Notes: generated from the letters alone by a model not told the origin. Counted from the stretch's first letter, positions 17,459-26,527 are shown. The stretch: 64,000 nucleotides of DNA from Bog-473 sp963721585 (GCA_963721585.1 CAVRJN010000007.1:1178001-1242000), one strand, 5' to 3'. Translations and numbers: made by a program.

Positions 17459-19131
17459 GCGCGACACGGACCCGAGGGCCGCTACGGCGCGTCCTGGCCG
17501 AGCCGGGGACACCCTACGGGCGGCTGGCGTTGGCGGGCCTGCTGGGCCTCGCCGCCGCGGCGGCGACCATCGGCCTGCTGGCCGGGTCCGGCTACGTCGT
17601 CGGCCGCGCTGCGCTCCGGCCGGGCCTGTCCGCCCTCGTCGGCATCCTGGCCGCGGTCGAGGTACTGGCCTTCCTCCGGGGCCCCCTGCGCTACGCCGAA
17701 CGGCTCGTCGGTCACGGCGCGGCCCTGCGTGCGCTGACCCGCTGGCGCCTCTGGCTCTACGACTGCCTCTCGCCCCGGGTGCCCGCCGCTCTGGCCGGGT
17801 GGCGAAGCGGCGACCTGCTCGCCCGCGCCATCGACGATGTCGATGCCCTGCAGGATCTCTACCTCCGCACGCTGCTCCCGGTCGCCATCGCCACCGGGGC
17901 GGCCGCCATCGGCACGGTGACCGTCGGCCTCATTCTGCCGTGGGCCGCCGTGGCCCTCGGCGTCCCACTCCTCGTCGCGCTGACCGTCCCGGCGCTGTTC
18001 ACCTGGCGCCGCGGCGGCGACGAGGAGGTGGCCGCAATTGCCGGCTCCCTCTCCGCTCACGTCGTCGATGCGCTGGCCGGGGCGCCAGAGCTGCTCGCCT
18101 TCGGAGCCCAGGCGCGCGTATTGGACGCGGTAGAAGACCTCGGCCTCCGCACCGACGCGCTGCAGCGCCGTCATGCGCGCCTCGGGACCGGGGCGACGCT
18201 GCTCATTCAGGTCTGCCTCGCCGTGGCGGTGACGGCCGTGCTGGCGACCGGCGTGGCCGCCGTCCACGCTCATCACATCGGTCAGGTCATGGTGGCTGTG
18301 CTCCCGCTGGCCGCGTTGGCCACGTTCGAGACCGTTCCGGCCATCCCCCTGGCGGTGGCTCATTCGCTCGAGGTGCGGGCCTCGGCCCAACGGCTCTTCG
18401 CGCTCGAAGATGTGCCAGTTCCGGTGCACGACCCGGCCACTCCGGCCCCGCCGCCCGCGGGTGTGCCCGAGGTGGTCTTCACCGACGCCTCACTGCGCTA
18501 CGACCCCGGCCTCCCCCGCGCACTCGACGGGGTGCACATGCGGCTGCCGGCGGGCGGGCGGGTCGCCGTCACCGGCTCGAGCGGCGCCGGCAAGTCGAGC
18601 CTTGTCACCGCGTTGCTTCGTTTTTGGCCACTCGAGGACGGCACGCTGTCCCTCGGCGACACCGACGTGGAAGTCCTGCGCCAGGCGGACGCGCGAGCTG
18701 CCTGCGCGCTGGCCGACCAGCGGGCGCAGTTGTTTGCCGGGACGGTGCGGTCCAACCTGGTACTCGGCCGGCCGGATGCCACCGAGGCGGAGATCACCGA
18801 CGCATTGCGCTCGGCCTGCCTCGAGGCCTGGGTGACCGCCCTGCCCCACCGGCTCGACACGCCTGTCGGCGAGGACGGCGTCGCTGTGTCCGGAGGCGAA
18901 CGCCGGCGCCTCGCGGTGGCCCGCGCGCTGCTGGCACCCGGGCCGATCCTCGTACTCGACGAGCCCACCAGCGGCCTCGACCCCGCCCTGGCCGACGAGC
19001 TGATGGTCGGCGTCCTCGCCGCCGCCGGCGAACGGAGCGTGTTGGTGATCACCCACCGGGCAGCTGAAGCCACGCTGTGTGACGTCGTGGTGACCTTGGA
19101 GGCCGGGCGGGTCGTCCCAGTGCAAGCCTGA
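17455..19131 (+). CDS. cydC: ABC exporter subunit CydC
   Basis: A 558-residue partner of CydD, with an N-terminal six-helix membrane domain and a C-terminal nucleotide-binding domain: Walker A GSSGAGKSS, signature VSGGERRR, Walker B ILVLDEPT and a switch His in VITHRA. The frame is open far upstream within cydD, but the GTG at 17455 is the natural start because it overlaps the cydD stop by four bases and family-like sequence begins there. It should form a heterodimer with CydD in the cytoplasmic membrane. Confidence 0.88.
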   Translation: MSATRTRGPLRRVLAEPGTPYGRLALAGLLGLAAAAATIGLLAGSGYVVGRAALRPGLSALVGILAAVEVLAFLRGPLRYAERLVGHGAALRALTRWRLWLYDCLSPRVPAALAGWRSGDLLARAIDDVDALQDLYLRTLLPVAIATGAAAIGTVTVGLILPWAAVALGVPLLVALTVPALFTWRRGGDEEVAAIAGSLSAHVVDALAGAPELLAFGAQARVLDAVEDLGLRTDALQRRHARLGTGATLLIQVCLAVAVTAVLATGVAAVHAHHIGQVMVAVLPLAALATFETVPAIPLAVAHSLEVRASAQRLFALEDVPVPVHDPATPAPPPAGVPEVVFTDASLRYDPGLPRALDGVHMRLPAGGRVAVTGSSGAGKSSLVTALLRFWPLEDGTLSLGDTDVEVLRQADARAACALADQRAQLFAGTVRSNLVLGRPDATEAEITDALRSACLEAWVTALPHRLDTPVGEDGVAVSGGERRRLAVARALLAPGPILVLDEPTSGLDPALADELMVGVLAAAGERSVLVITHRAAEATLCDVVVTLEAGRVVPVQA

Positions 19132-19176
19132 ACGATCCGGCGCGCCCTGATCTGTCGGGCACCGACGAGTCCCGGC

Positions 19177-19461
19177 GTGGGTCAGGCCGTGGCCGCCTCC
19201 GCCAACCCGTTCCTCGAGGACCTGAAGGCCACCTTCGCCCCCGAGTTGTCGCGACTGCCGGCGACCGTCCGGGGCGAGTATCTCGGGGCGATGGACGCCG
19301 CCGCGTCGTGGGACGTCTGGGATCGATTGCGTTCGACCTCGGGTTTCCCGGTACGCGGTGCCCGACGCGTGGTGTCTCTGGTTCTGGAGGCTCTGTTCGC
19401 CGGCACCGACGCCGGTGGGCGCCCCGGCGCAGCCGTCGGCTCGACGCCGAGGGCTTCGTAG
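19177..19461 (+). pseudogene. C-terminal remnant of a TetR-family regulator
   Basis: A 94-codon frame whose sequence (an acidic helix, then SWDVWDRLRSTSGFPVRGARRVVSLVLEAL) resembles the ligand-domain end of actinobacterial TetR regulators, where a Trp-rich 'WDRLR' helix and an 'ARRV' helix close the protein. The N-terminal helix-turn-helix is missing: only 45 bases separate this frame from the end of cydC. I read it as the relic of a deleted regulator, possibly one that once controlled the neighbourhood. It could instead be a small free-standing protein. The GTG start is nominal. Confidence 0.5.
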
Positions 19462-20103
19462 TCAGCCGTCGGGTTCCTCGGTCATCCGCCGGCGGACGTC
19501 GTCGACGCGAGGTGCCGGGTAGCCGAGGAGGCCCGGCCGCCAGCCGAGGGCGATCTTCTGCGCACCCGGTCCGTCCTCGGTCCAGACGTGGCAGGTGTTC
19601 GTCAAGAAGCCGAAGCCGCCCTCGCGCATCGGGTGTTCCCCATCCCCTCGTTCGACCTGCCAGGCGGCCGACGAGGTGATGCCCTGCACCACGACTGGCC
19701 CGATGGCGCGGGCCAGGAATTCCAGATGGCTACAGCCGCGCTGGCGGCCGAAACGCTCCTGCACTTTGCCGGAGTAGCCCCGCGCCACCGACAGGCCGAT
19801 CAGGTCGCGAAAGGTCGGCTCAATATCAGTGCATTCGGCGTGGGGGAACGTCTGCATGTCCGCCGCCGCGTCGACGATCGTCATGTCGGCGCGGCGCACG
19901 ACCAGTCCGAGCTCCATGAAGTGGAGATGGCGCGGCGAATAGTCACCGCCGGCCCAGGGCCGCTCGTCGTGCAGGGTCCCCACCACCGCGAAGTACTCGT
20001 CCCGCTGGTACACCTCCATGGTGATGGTCCGGCGGTGGACTGGATCCTCCTCGGACCCAGGTGGCGGGCGCAGCGAGGCGAGCGTGGGCGGGTCGTCAGG
20101 CAC
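19462..20103 (-). CDS. DUF2889 family protein
   Basis: A protein of about 213 residues that matches the DUF2889 pattern: an N-terminal beta-rich half starting at HRRTITMEVYQRDEYFAVVG, a central RGYSGKVQERFGRQRGCSHLEFL with the conserved Cys-Ser-His, then a Gly/Phe-rich end. The biochemical role of the family is unknown. The GTG at 20103 was preferred to an upstream start at 20151 because it lies right at the stop of the phosphatase gene (8-base overlap), as in the rest of this operon. It is the last gene of the six-gene minus-strand operon starting at 23976. Confidence 0.75.
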   Translation of the reverse strand: MPDDPPTLASLRPPPGSEEDPVHRRTITMEVYQRDEYFAVVGTLHDERPWAGGDYSPRHLHFMELGLVVRRADMTIVDAAADMQTFPHAECTDIEPTFRDLIGLSVARGYSGKVQERFGRQRGCSHLEFLARAIGPVVVQGITSSAAWQVERGDGEHPMREGGFGFLTNTCHVWTEDGPGAQKIALGWRPGLLGYPAPRVDDVRRRMTEEPDG

Positions 20104-20722
20104 CGGCTGCTCCGGGCGCCTCGTGCCGTCGGGGCGCCACTGCAACCTCATTGAAGCCGTGCAGGATCGGCGCGCCCCGGTTCCATCCGATGCGCGTCAC
20201 CGAGGCCGTGCGCAGGTGCAGGCGCCAGTACAGGTCGGCGGTCCCCAGCGCCCAGGCCACCGCGGCCTTGATCGGGCTGACGTGGCTCACCACGACCACG
20301 TCGCCGTCGGGTCGCCGTGCTCCGGCCCCGTCGACGGAGAACAAGTCCTCGCAGGCCCCAGCGATGCGTCGATCCACCTCCGCCAAGGTCTCTCCGCCCT
20401 CGGGGCGAAAGTCACGGTCGCGTTGCCAGCGCTGCCAGACCTCCGCCGGGATGCCGCCCAGTGCCTGGCCCTCGAACTCGCCGTAGTCGACCTCGACCCA
20501 GCGCTCGTCCACGACGATGGGCGGGCCCAGGGCCAGCAATTCGGCCGTGTCCAGCGCGCGGCGGAGCGGACTCGAACGCACCTCGGTCACCGGTCCCTGC
20601 AGCAGGGCGCGAGCGCTCTCGGCCTGGACCCGGCCCGAGTCGGTCAGCTCCGCATCCGTCCGGCCGAGCAGCAGGCCCTGCGCGTTGGCCACCGACTCAC
20701 CATGACGCACCAGGATCAACAC
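20096..20722 (-). CDS. Histidine phosphatase family protein
   Basis: A protein of about 208 residues of the phosphoglycerate-mutase-like histidine phosphatase superfamily. The RHGES box near the start (LILVRHGESVAN) gives the phospho-acceptor His, and Arg in SSPLRRALDTAE, Glu in DYGEFEG and the second His in VVVSHVSPIK complete the active site. GTG at 20722, two bases after the upstream stop, is the likely start. In mycobacteria the gene following the C4 zinc ribbon gene encodes an RNase H-phosphatase fusion; here only the phosphatase half is present. Possible substrates include alpha-ribazole phosphate or other phosphoesters. Confidence 0.85.
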   Translation of the reverse strand: MLILVRHGESVANAQGLLLGRTDAELTDSGRVQAESARALLQGPVTEVRSSPLRRALDTAELLALGPPIVVDERWVEVDYGEFEGQALGGIPAEVWQRWQRDRDFRPEGGETLAEVDRRIAGACEDLFSVDGAGARRPDGDVVVVSHVSPIKAAVAWALGTADLYWRLHLRTASVTRIGWNRGAPILHGFNEVAVAPRRHEAPGAAGA

Positions 20723-20724
20723 GC

Positions 20725-21444
20725 TCAGGCCGGCACGAGGATGCGGCCGCATTGCTCGCAGGTGGCCACATCGCCCGGCGGCAGGGCGCGGATCTTCTCG
20801 ACCTCCACCGAGGACAGCTCCAGATGGCAGCCGTCGCAGTGACTCCCGACCAGGCGCGCCGCACCCGTGCCCTTGAGGCGGGCCCGCAGGGTCTCGTAGC
20901 GATCCGAGAGTGCGGTCGGCAGCAACGCGGCCTCGGCCGCCCGGGAGCCGATCGCCTCGCTCAGCGCGCCGTCGATCTCCACCTGCGCCTCTGCCACCTG
21001 GCGCCGGAGATCTGCCGCCTGCGCCTCGAGTGGTTCCGTCCGCTCACGCAGCGCGGCCAGCTCGGCGTCGATGGGATCCTGCTCCAGCATGGCCACCAGT
21101 TCGAGCTCTTCGAGCTCGGCCCGACGCTCGGTCAGGTGCCGCACCTCCTCGTTCATGGCCTGCAGGTCGCGGCCCGAGGAGCTGGTGGCGGCGTACATCC
21201 GCTTCTCTATGACACCCCCGCGCTCGCTGAGGGCGGCGATCTGCTCCTCGAGTTCCTTCTGCGTGGCGGCGAGCACGGCACGCCGCGCGGCGGCATCGTC
21301 CCGCTCGACCTCGAGCGAGGCCAGCTGACGCTCCAGGGCGGCCAGTCCCGACGACTCGACGAGTGCGGCACGCCGGTGCTGGAGCTGCGTGATGGTCGTA
21401 TCGAGGTCCTGGAGGGCGAGCAGGTGTGCCAGGTCGTCACTCAT
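20725..21444 (-). CDS. Coiled-coil protein with C4-type zinc ribbon (former DUF164)
   Basis: A 239-residue protein. Residues about 10-185 form long charged alpha helices with strong coiled-coil character, and the C-terminus carries two Cys-x2-Cys knuckles (SHCDGCHLEL and ATCEQCGRIL), the zinc ribbon of the zf-RING_7 family. Its role is not firmly known; relatives occur next to RNase H/phosphatase genes in actinobacteria and are thought to act in nucleic-acid-related processes. The ATG at 21444 overlaps the Nudix stop (ATGA), so it is translationally coupled. Confidence 0.85.
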   Translation of the reverse strand: MSDDLAHLLALQDLDTTITQLQHRRAALVESSGLAALERQLASLEVERDDAAARRAVLAATQKELEEQIAALSERGGVIEKRMYAATSSSGRDLQAMNEEVRHLTERRAELEELELVAMLEQDPIDAELAALRERTEPLEAQAADLRRQVAEAQVEIDGALSEAIGSRAAEAALLPTALSDRYETLRARLKGTGAARLVGSHCDGCHLELSSVEVEKIRALPPGDVATCEQCGRILVPA

Positions 21445-21995
21445 CCCAACGCCTCGTAGGCGGAACGCGCGAGGGGTAGTGCGTCGATCAGCGCGGGATC
21501 GGCCATCTGCAACGCCTCGTCCCAGCCGCACCAGCGTGCGTCGGGGCTCTCGTCCGGCGGGGGCATGGGATCGGTGTCCGCGCCGAGGAGCAGGTAGCGC
21601 AGGTCGAGGTGCGTGTGCGCGTGCGCGGCCTCGTGCACATCGAGATGGAGGAACAACGGACCCGACGAGGGATGCTCGACCGCGAGTCCAAGCTCTTCGG
21701 TCGCCTCGCGCAACGCGGCGTCTTCGGGACGCTCTCCGGCGTCGATGTGACCCCCGGGCTGCATCCAGATGCCGAGCTTCTTGTGCCGGTGCAGCACCGT
21801 GCCAGGGCGCCCGACCACGATGCCCGACGCGGTCACGTGGACGGGACCGGCGTGCTCGTTGGTCGGCGCAGTGAGTCCGCCGAGCTCGGAGAGGAAGCGC
21901 TCCTTGGCCACCACTTCACGGGGCGACGTCGGCTCGTGACCCTCCACGAGGGCTCGCAGGTCCTCCGTAGAGGTGCCCATCGCGGGACGCGCCAT
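21441..21995 (-). CDS. Nudix hydrolase
   Basis: A 184-residue Nudix protein. The complete Nudix box runs from GGHIDAGE through REATEELGL (G-x5-E-x7-R-E-x2-E-E-x-G). An N-terminal helical region of about 45 residues precedes the domain. It should hydrolyse a nucleoside diphosphate linked to another moiety; the substrate cannot be told. The ATG at 21995 is preceded by an AGGGA site and is preferred to a second ATG at 21980. The stop overlaps the start of the zinc ribbon gene. Confidence 0.85.
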   Translation of the reverse strand: MARPAMGTSTEDLRALVEGHEPTSPREVVAKERFLSELGGLTAPTNEHAGPVHVTASGIVVGRPGTVLHRHKKLGIWMQPGGHIDAGERPEDAALREATEELGLAVEHPSSGPLFLHLDVHEAAHAHTHLDLRYLLLGADTDPMPPPDESPDARWCGWDEALQMADPALIDALPLARSAYEALG

Positions 21996-22006
21996 CGACA
22001 GAATCC

Positions 22007-22804
22007 CTAGCACAGCTCGCCGGTCAGCACCGTGGTGGCGCGCCCCGCGATGCGGACCCTCTCCGTGCCCGGGCGCACGTACAGCGTCGCACCGCGCCGG
22101 GAGAGCTGCCGGGCGACCAGGTCGTCGCGCCCCAGCTCGGCTGCCCAGTAAGGGCCCGCGGAGCACTGCGCCGAACCCGTGGCGGGGTCTTCGTCGATGC
22201 CGACAGTGGGTCCGAACACACGCAGGACGTAATCGGCGCCCGAACCCGGCTCTGCAGCGGCTGTCAGCAGCAACGCCCTGGCCCCCGTGGCGGCGATGGC
22301 AGCCAGATCGGGCTCGTACACGCGCACGGCCTCGGCGGAGGAGAGCACCACGAAGGTGAAGAAGCCGGTGTGCCCGCTGGCCACGACGGCGCCCGGCCAC
22401 TGCCCCCGCAGGGAGGCGGGAACCGGGCCGGGAATCACGGGATCGGCCGGGAAATCGAGCTCGATGGTGTCGCCGGCAAACGCCGCGCGCAACGGACCGC
22501 TGCGCGTGTGAAAGGTCAGCGCTGCCGTACCGTCGATGACGCCTCGCTCTCGCAGCGCGTGCGCCGAGGCCAGCGTGGCGTGACCGCACAGGTCGATCTC
22601 GACCGCGGGCGAGAACCAACGCAGGCCGAAGGCGGTCGGGTCGTCCGAGGCCGTGACGTAGGCCGTCTCCGAGATGCCGAGCTCGAAGGCGATGGACTGC
22701 ATGCGCCCGTCGTCCAGCGGCTCGTGCAGCAGGCAGACTGCCGCCGGGTTGCCGCCGAACGGGAGATCGCTGAAAGCATCGACCCAGGTGATCGGGATCG
22801 TCAT
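22007..22804 (-). CDS. PhzF family isomerase/epimerase-like protein
   Basis: A 265-residue PhzF-family protein with the two-lobed diaminopimelate-epimerase-like fold. Landmarks are the N-terminal DAFSDLPFGGNPAAVCLL, catalytic-type Glu in ISETAYV, DLCGHATLASAHAL, and DEDPATGSAQCSAGPY in the second lobe. Members isomerise substrates such as dihydro-hydroxyanthranilate, but most PhzF homologues, including this one, have no assigned reaction. The start at 22804 overlaps the aminotransferase stop (ATGA), which places it second in the operon. Confidence 0.85.
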   Translation of the reverse strand: MTIPITWVDAFSDLPFGGNPAAVCLLHEPLDDGRMQSIAFELGISETAYVTASDDPTAFGLRWFSPAVEIDLCGHATLASAHALRERGVIDGTAALTFHTRSGPLRAAFAGDTIELDFPADPVIPGPVPASLRGQWPGAVVASGHTGFFTFVVLSSAEAVRVYEPDLAAIAATGARALLLTAAAEPGSGADYVLRVFGPTVGIDEDPATGSAQCSAGPYWAAELGRDDLVARQLSRRGATLYVRPGTERVRIAGRATTVLTGELC

Positions 22805-23976
22805 GATGACCACGATGCTAAACGGGTCAGCGCGTCTTCCAGGACGTCAGCGCGCTTGCAGAAGGCCCAGCGCACCAGCGTCCTCCCGGCGTCGGGATCC
22901 GTGGCGTCGTAGAAGACCGAGCTCGGGATGGCCACTACCCCGCACCGGCCCGGAAGCTCCAGGCAGAACTCCTGGGCGCTGAGGCCCGGGGCGACCGCGG
23001 CGATGTCGGTGGTGGCGAAGTAGGTGGCGGCGGGCCGGAACACCTCGTGCCCCAGGGCGTCGAGCCCCTCACAGAGCTGATCGCGCCTGGCTTCGAGCTC
23101 GGTGGCGAGGCGACCCATGGGGCCGGGTTGGAACGCCAGACCCCGCGCGATGGCCAGCTGGAAGGGAGCCGGGCTGGTGTAGGTGAGAAACTGCTTCGCC
23201 GCCCGCAGGGCGGCCACCAGCGGCGCCGGGCCGCTCACCCACCCCACCTTCCACCCGGTGAAGGAGAACGTCTTGCCGCCCGAGGAGATGGTGAGCGTGC
23301 GCTCTCCCATGCCGGGGAGGGTGGCCAGCGGGACGTGCGACCCGTCGAAGACCAGGTGCTCGTAGACCTCGTCGGTCACCGCCAGGAGGTCGTGGGCCCT
23401 ACACAGGGCGGCGACCTGTGCCAGCTCCTCCGGCGAGAACACCTTGCCCGTGGGGTTGTGCGGCGAATTGAGCAGCACCATTTTGGTGCGTGGCCCAACG
23501 ACGGCAGCCAGCTCGTCGGGATCGAAGTGCCAGTCCGGTGGATGCAGCCGGACGAGGCGGGGAGTTGCTCCCGCCATGGAGGCGGTGGCGGCGTAGGAGT
23601 CGTAGGTCGGTTCGAACATGACGACCTCGTCGCCCGGTTCGCACAATGCCAGCATGCAGGCGGCGATGGCCTCGGTGGCCCCCACGGTCACCAGCACCTC
23701 TTGCTCGGGGTCGAGCTCCATGCCGTACCAGGCCCGCTGGTGGGCCGCCACGGCTCGGCGCAACTCCGGAATGCCGTTGCTGGGCGGGTACTGGTTGCGG
23801 CCTTCCCGGATGGCGGCCACCGCCACCTCGCTCAGCTCCGCGGGCCCATCGGTGTCGGGGAAGCCCTGACCCAGGTTGACCGAGTCCGTCGCCAGCGCCA
23901 GCTCGGACATGGTGGCGAAGATCGTGGTTGTGAAGGGTTGCAGCCGCCGGGTCAGATGTACGTCCCTCGGTGCCAC
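22801..23976 (-). CDS. PLP-dependent class I/II aminotransferase
   Basis: A 391-residue fold-type I aminotransferase. It shows NLGQGFPDTDGP near the N-terminus, NSPHNPTGK (about 170-178), DEVYEHLVFDG (Asp binding the PLP ring nitrogen) and the PLP-forming Lys235 in SSGGKTFSFTGWKVG. This pattern is that of the kynurenine/methionine aminotransferase and DapC-like group. It transfers an amino group from an amino acid to a 2-oxo acid. It is the first gene of the six-gene minus-strand operon, with its promoter expected in the 50 bp before 23976, next to the divergent nuclease gene at 24026. Confidence 0.88.
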   Translation of the reverse strand: MAPRDVHLTRRLQPFTTTIFATMSELALATDSVNLGQGFPDTDGPAELSEVAVAAIREGRNQYPPSNGIPELRRAVAAHQRAWYGMELDPEQEVLVTVGATEAIAACMLALCEPGDEVVMFEPTYDSYAATASMAGATPRLVRLHPPDWHFDPDELAAVVGPRTKMVLLNSPHNPTGKVFSPEELAQVAALCRAHDLLAVTDEVYEHLVFDGSHVPLATLPGMGERTLTISSGGKTFSFTGWKVGWVSGPAPLVAALRAAKQFLTYTSPAPFQLAIARGLAFQPGPMGRLATELEARRDQLCEGLDALGHEVFRPAATYFATTDIAAVAPGLSAQEFCLELPGRCGVVAIPSSVFYDATDPDAGRTLVRWAFCKRADVLEDALTRLASWSS

Positions 23977-24025
23977 TGTGACGATAGTACCAACGGCTTT
24001 CTCACTGGCCTATCGTCTGGCGACC

Positions 24026-24841
24026 GTGCTGAGCATCGCCAACTTCAACATGCACTGCGGGATGGACGGATGGGGCAGGCGCTACGACTATGTCGCCGCC
24101 ATCGCCGCGCTGCATGCCGACATCGTCGTGCTCGAGGAGGCCTGGACGGCCGAAGGTGACGGCCCCGGCGGGCAGGCGGAGCAGGCAGCGCACCAGCTCG
24201 GCTACCAGGTGGTGACGCACACCGTCGGTGAGGGACGCCGCATCGGGCCCCAGCCCGACGCCGACGACAGGTGGATCGCCCAACCCAGCATGCGAGACCG
24301 CAACCGGGCGCTCTACATCGACGGCGTCCGGCCGGTGAATCGGGGCGTCCACTCCCTGACGCGTTGGCAGGAGGCCGAGCCCGGCCGCATGGGGATCGCC
24401 GTCCTGGTGCGACCCGAGCTCCCGATCGAGGCCAGTCGCGTCCTGGAGCTGCGCCTCTTGAAGGCCGACCGGATGCGACGGGCCGCCATTGTGCTCGACC
24501 TGACGGTGGACGGCCGGCCCATCTCCGTCGGCGGGATCCACATGTCGCACCTGCTCTACGGCTCGCCGCGCCACTTCGCCGAACTCCGCCGGCGGCTGCG
24601 CACCGAGGCACGGCCCGACGCCGTGTTGGCCGGGGACATGAACTCGTGGGGGCCACTGGTCCGGTTGTTCATGCGCGGCTGGCGGCGCGCCGTGATCGGC
24701 CGCACCTGGCCCACCTGGCGCCCCCACAGCCAGATCGACCACATCCTCGTGCGCGGCGCCGTGCGGCCCGTTGCCGGCGTCGTCTTCCCCCACTCCGGTT
24801 CGGACCACCGGCCGATTCGGGCGGAGCTGGAGGTCGGATAG
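24026..24841 (+). CDS. Endonuclease/exonuclease/phosphatase family protein
   Basis: A 271-residue member of the DNase I-like EEP superfamily. Motifs in order are NFNMHCG, VVLEEAW (metal-binding Glu), GGIHMSHL, LAGDMNSWG (Asp/Asn pair), SQIDHILVRG and the terminal SGSDHRPI with its catalytic His. It hydrolyses phosphodiester or phosphate ester bonds with a metal ion; the actual substrate (DNA, lipid or inositol phosphate) is open. GTG at 24026 was chosen because the first beta strand (VLSIANFNMHCG) starts there; the frame is open further upstream but overlaps the aminotransferase gene. Confidence 0.8.
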   Translation: MLSIANFNMHCGMDGWGRRYDYVAAIAALHADIVVLEEAWTAEGDGPGGQAEQAAHQLGYQVVTHTVGEGRRIGPQPDADDRWIAQPSMRDRNRALYIDGVRPVNRGVHSLTRWQEAEPGRMGIAVLVRPELPIEASRVLELRLLKADRMRRAAIVLDLTVDGRPISVGGIHMSHLLYGSPRHFAELRRRLRTEARPDAVLAGDMNSWGPLVRLFMRGWRRAVIGRTWPTWRPHSQIDHILVRGAVRPVAGVVFPHSGSDHRPIRAELEVG

Positions 24842-24850
24842 GGCTCCGGC

Positions 24851-26527
24851 TCAGGTGGGTGACGCCGGCCCTGCCGTCAAGCCGGTGACCGCCTGATTGA
24901 CGCTCGAGTAGAAATGGCCCTCGCCAATGCGCTGCGCCAGGCCGCTGCGTCGGAACATTTCGTGGGCGTGGCCGCCCGCCCGGGCCACTCCGAAGTTGAT
25001 GTGTCGGCGATCGCAGTCGTCGAGAATGCGGCCCAGGGCGCGCGATCCGGTGAAGTCCACGTCGGACATCCCGAGCGCGTCGAGGACCAGGGTCCGCGTG
25101 CCCGGGGTACGGGTGAGTGCACCGATGACCTCATCGCGGAAGTGCACCGCATTGGCATACCAGAGCGGAGTCGCGAACAAGACCACGAGGATGCCCGGGA
25201 CCTCGGCCGCCCGCACATCCGCCGAGAGCGGTGCCCAACTGGTCGTCCCCGGAATGCGCCCGAGCACATGGAGCTGGGGGCGGGCGCTCAGCCGGACGCG
25301 GTCCAAGATGGCCAGTCCGACCGCGACGGCGATGCCTTGTTCCACCCCGATGAGGACCACCGCCAGCAGCGTCACCGCAGTGAGCCCGAACTCGAAGAGG
25401 TCGAAACGGGCGATGGCCCGCAGCTCGCCCGGCTTGAAGAGCCGTAGCGCGACGTAGATGAGGACGGCCGCGAGCGTCGCCAGGGGCACGTCTTTCAGGA
25501 CATCCGCCACCGGGATGAGCACGACGACGACCAACGCCGCTCCGAGCGGGCCGGCCTGGGTGCGGCCGCCTGCCGTGGCAACAGCCCCGGTGCGGGGCGG
25601 ACTGGCGTCGACCGGGAACGATCCCACCACGCCCGCGAGCACGCTGCCGGCTCCGACGGCGAGGAAGTCACGGCCCGTGTCCACGTCGTAGCCACCTTGC
25701 TCGGCGAATCCCCGCGTCGTGGCCGCTGTCTGGGTCACCACGACCAGCGCGACCACGGCGGCAAGCGGCGCCAGACTCCCGAGCGTGGACCACGACAACC
25801 CGGTCAGCCCGAACTTCGGGGCCCCGCTGTGAATGGTGCCGAGCACAGCGACGCCCTTGGCCTGCAGCCCCAATGCCGCCACGAGGGCCGTCGATCCGAT
25901 CAGGCCGATCAGCGCTCCGGGAATGCGACGGTCAAGGTGCGCGCTCACGAACATCACGGTCAACACGCCAAGCCCGATGGCGACGGTCCATCCATTCACC
26001 TGGCCGAGGTGAGTGAAGACGGACGCAACGCGGTAGGTGTTCGAGCCCCCGGTCGATGGCAGCCCCAGGAGGTCGGGCAGTTGGTGGATCACGATGATGA
26101 CGGCGACACCGGACAGGAAGCCGGTCACGATGGGCGTCGACAGGAATTCGGCGATCCACCCCAGCCGCAGGATGCTGACGAGCATCACCATGAGGCCGAC
26201 CATCACCGCCAGGATCGCCACCAGCTCGACGTAACGCGAGGAACCCGTCAACGCGAGAGCGGACACCCCGGTGGCGAAGAGCGGGGCGATGGTCGAGTCG
26301 GCCCCGACCGACATCTGGGGATTGGAGCCGAGGAGGCCGAACACAACCGTTCCCGCCACGAAGGCGTAGAAACCGGTGATGGGGGGCATGCCGGCCAAAC
26401 GGGAGGTCGCCAGCTGCTCCGGTACGGCGATGACCAGGAGCATGAGCCCCGCCACCAGGTCCCCGCTGGCCCAGGAACGCTGGTAACCCTGCAGCGACGC
26501 AAAGACGTGGGCCGCGGGTCGACGCAT
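24851..26527 (-). CDS. SulP family anion transporter with STAS domain
   Basis: A 558-residue SulP/SLC26-type transporter with 12 or more hydrophobic segments through about residue 400. The family opening is visible (GDLVAGLMLLVIAVPEQLATSRLAGMPPITGFYA), and a C-terminal STAS domain is marked by LVLDALGMSDVDFTGSRAL near residue 480. It transports an anion such as sulfate, bicarbonate or a dicarboxylate across the cytoplasmic membrane. The ATG at 26527 was taken; a GTG six codons upstream is possible. It is divergent from the PLP decarboxylase gene. Confidence 0.88.
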   Translation of the reverse strand: MRRPAAHVFASLQGYQRSWASGDLVAGLMLLVIAVPEQLATSRLAGMPPITGFYAFVAGTVVFGLLGSNPQMSVGADSTIAPLFATGVSALALTGSSRYVELVAILAVMVGLMVMLVSILRLGWIAEFLSTPIVTGFLSGVAVIIVIHQLPDLLGLPSTGGSNTYRVASVFTHLGQVNGWTVAIGLGVLTVMFVSAHLDRRIPGALIGLIGSTALVAALGLQAKGVAVLGTIHSGAPKFGLTGLSWSTLGSLAPLAAVVALVVVTQTAATTRGFAEQGGYDVDTGRDFLAVGAGSVLAGVVGSFPVDASPPRTGAVATAGGRTQAGPLGAALVVVVLIPVADVLKDVPLATLAAVLIYVALRLFKPGELRAIARFDLFEFGLTAVTLLAVVLIGVEQGIAVAVGLAILDRVRLSARPQLHVLGRIPGTTSWAPLSADVRAAEVPGILVVLFATPLWYANAVHFRDEVIGALTRTPGTRTLVLDALGMSDVDFTGSRALGRILDDCDRRHINFGVARAGGHAHEMFRRSGLAQRIGEGHFYSSVNQAVTGLTAGPASPT

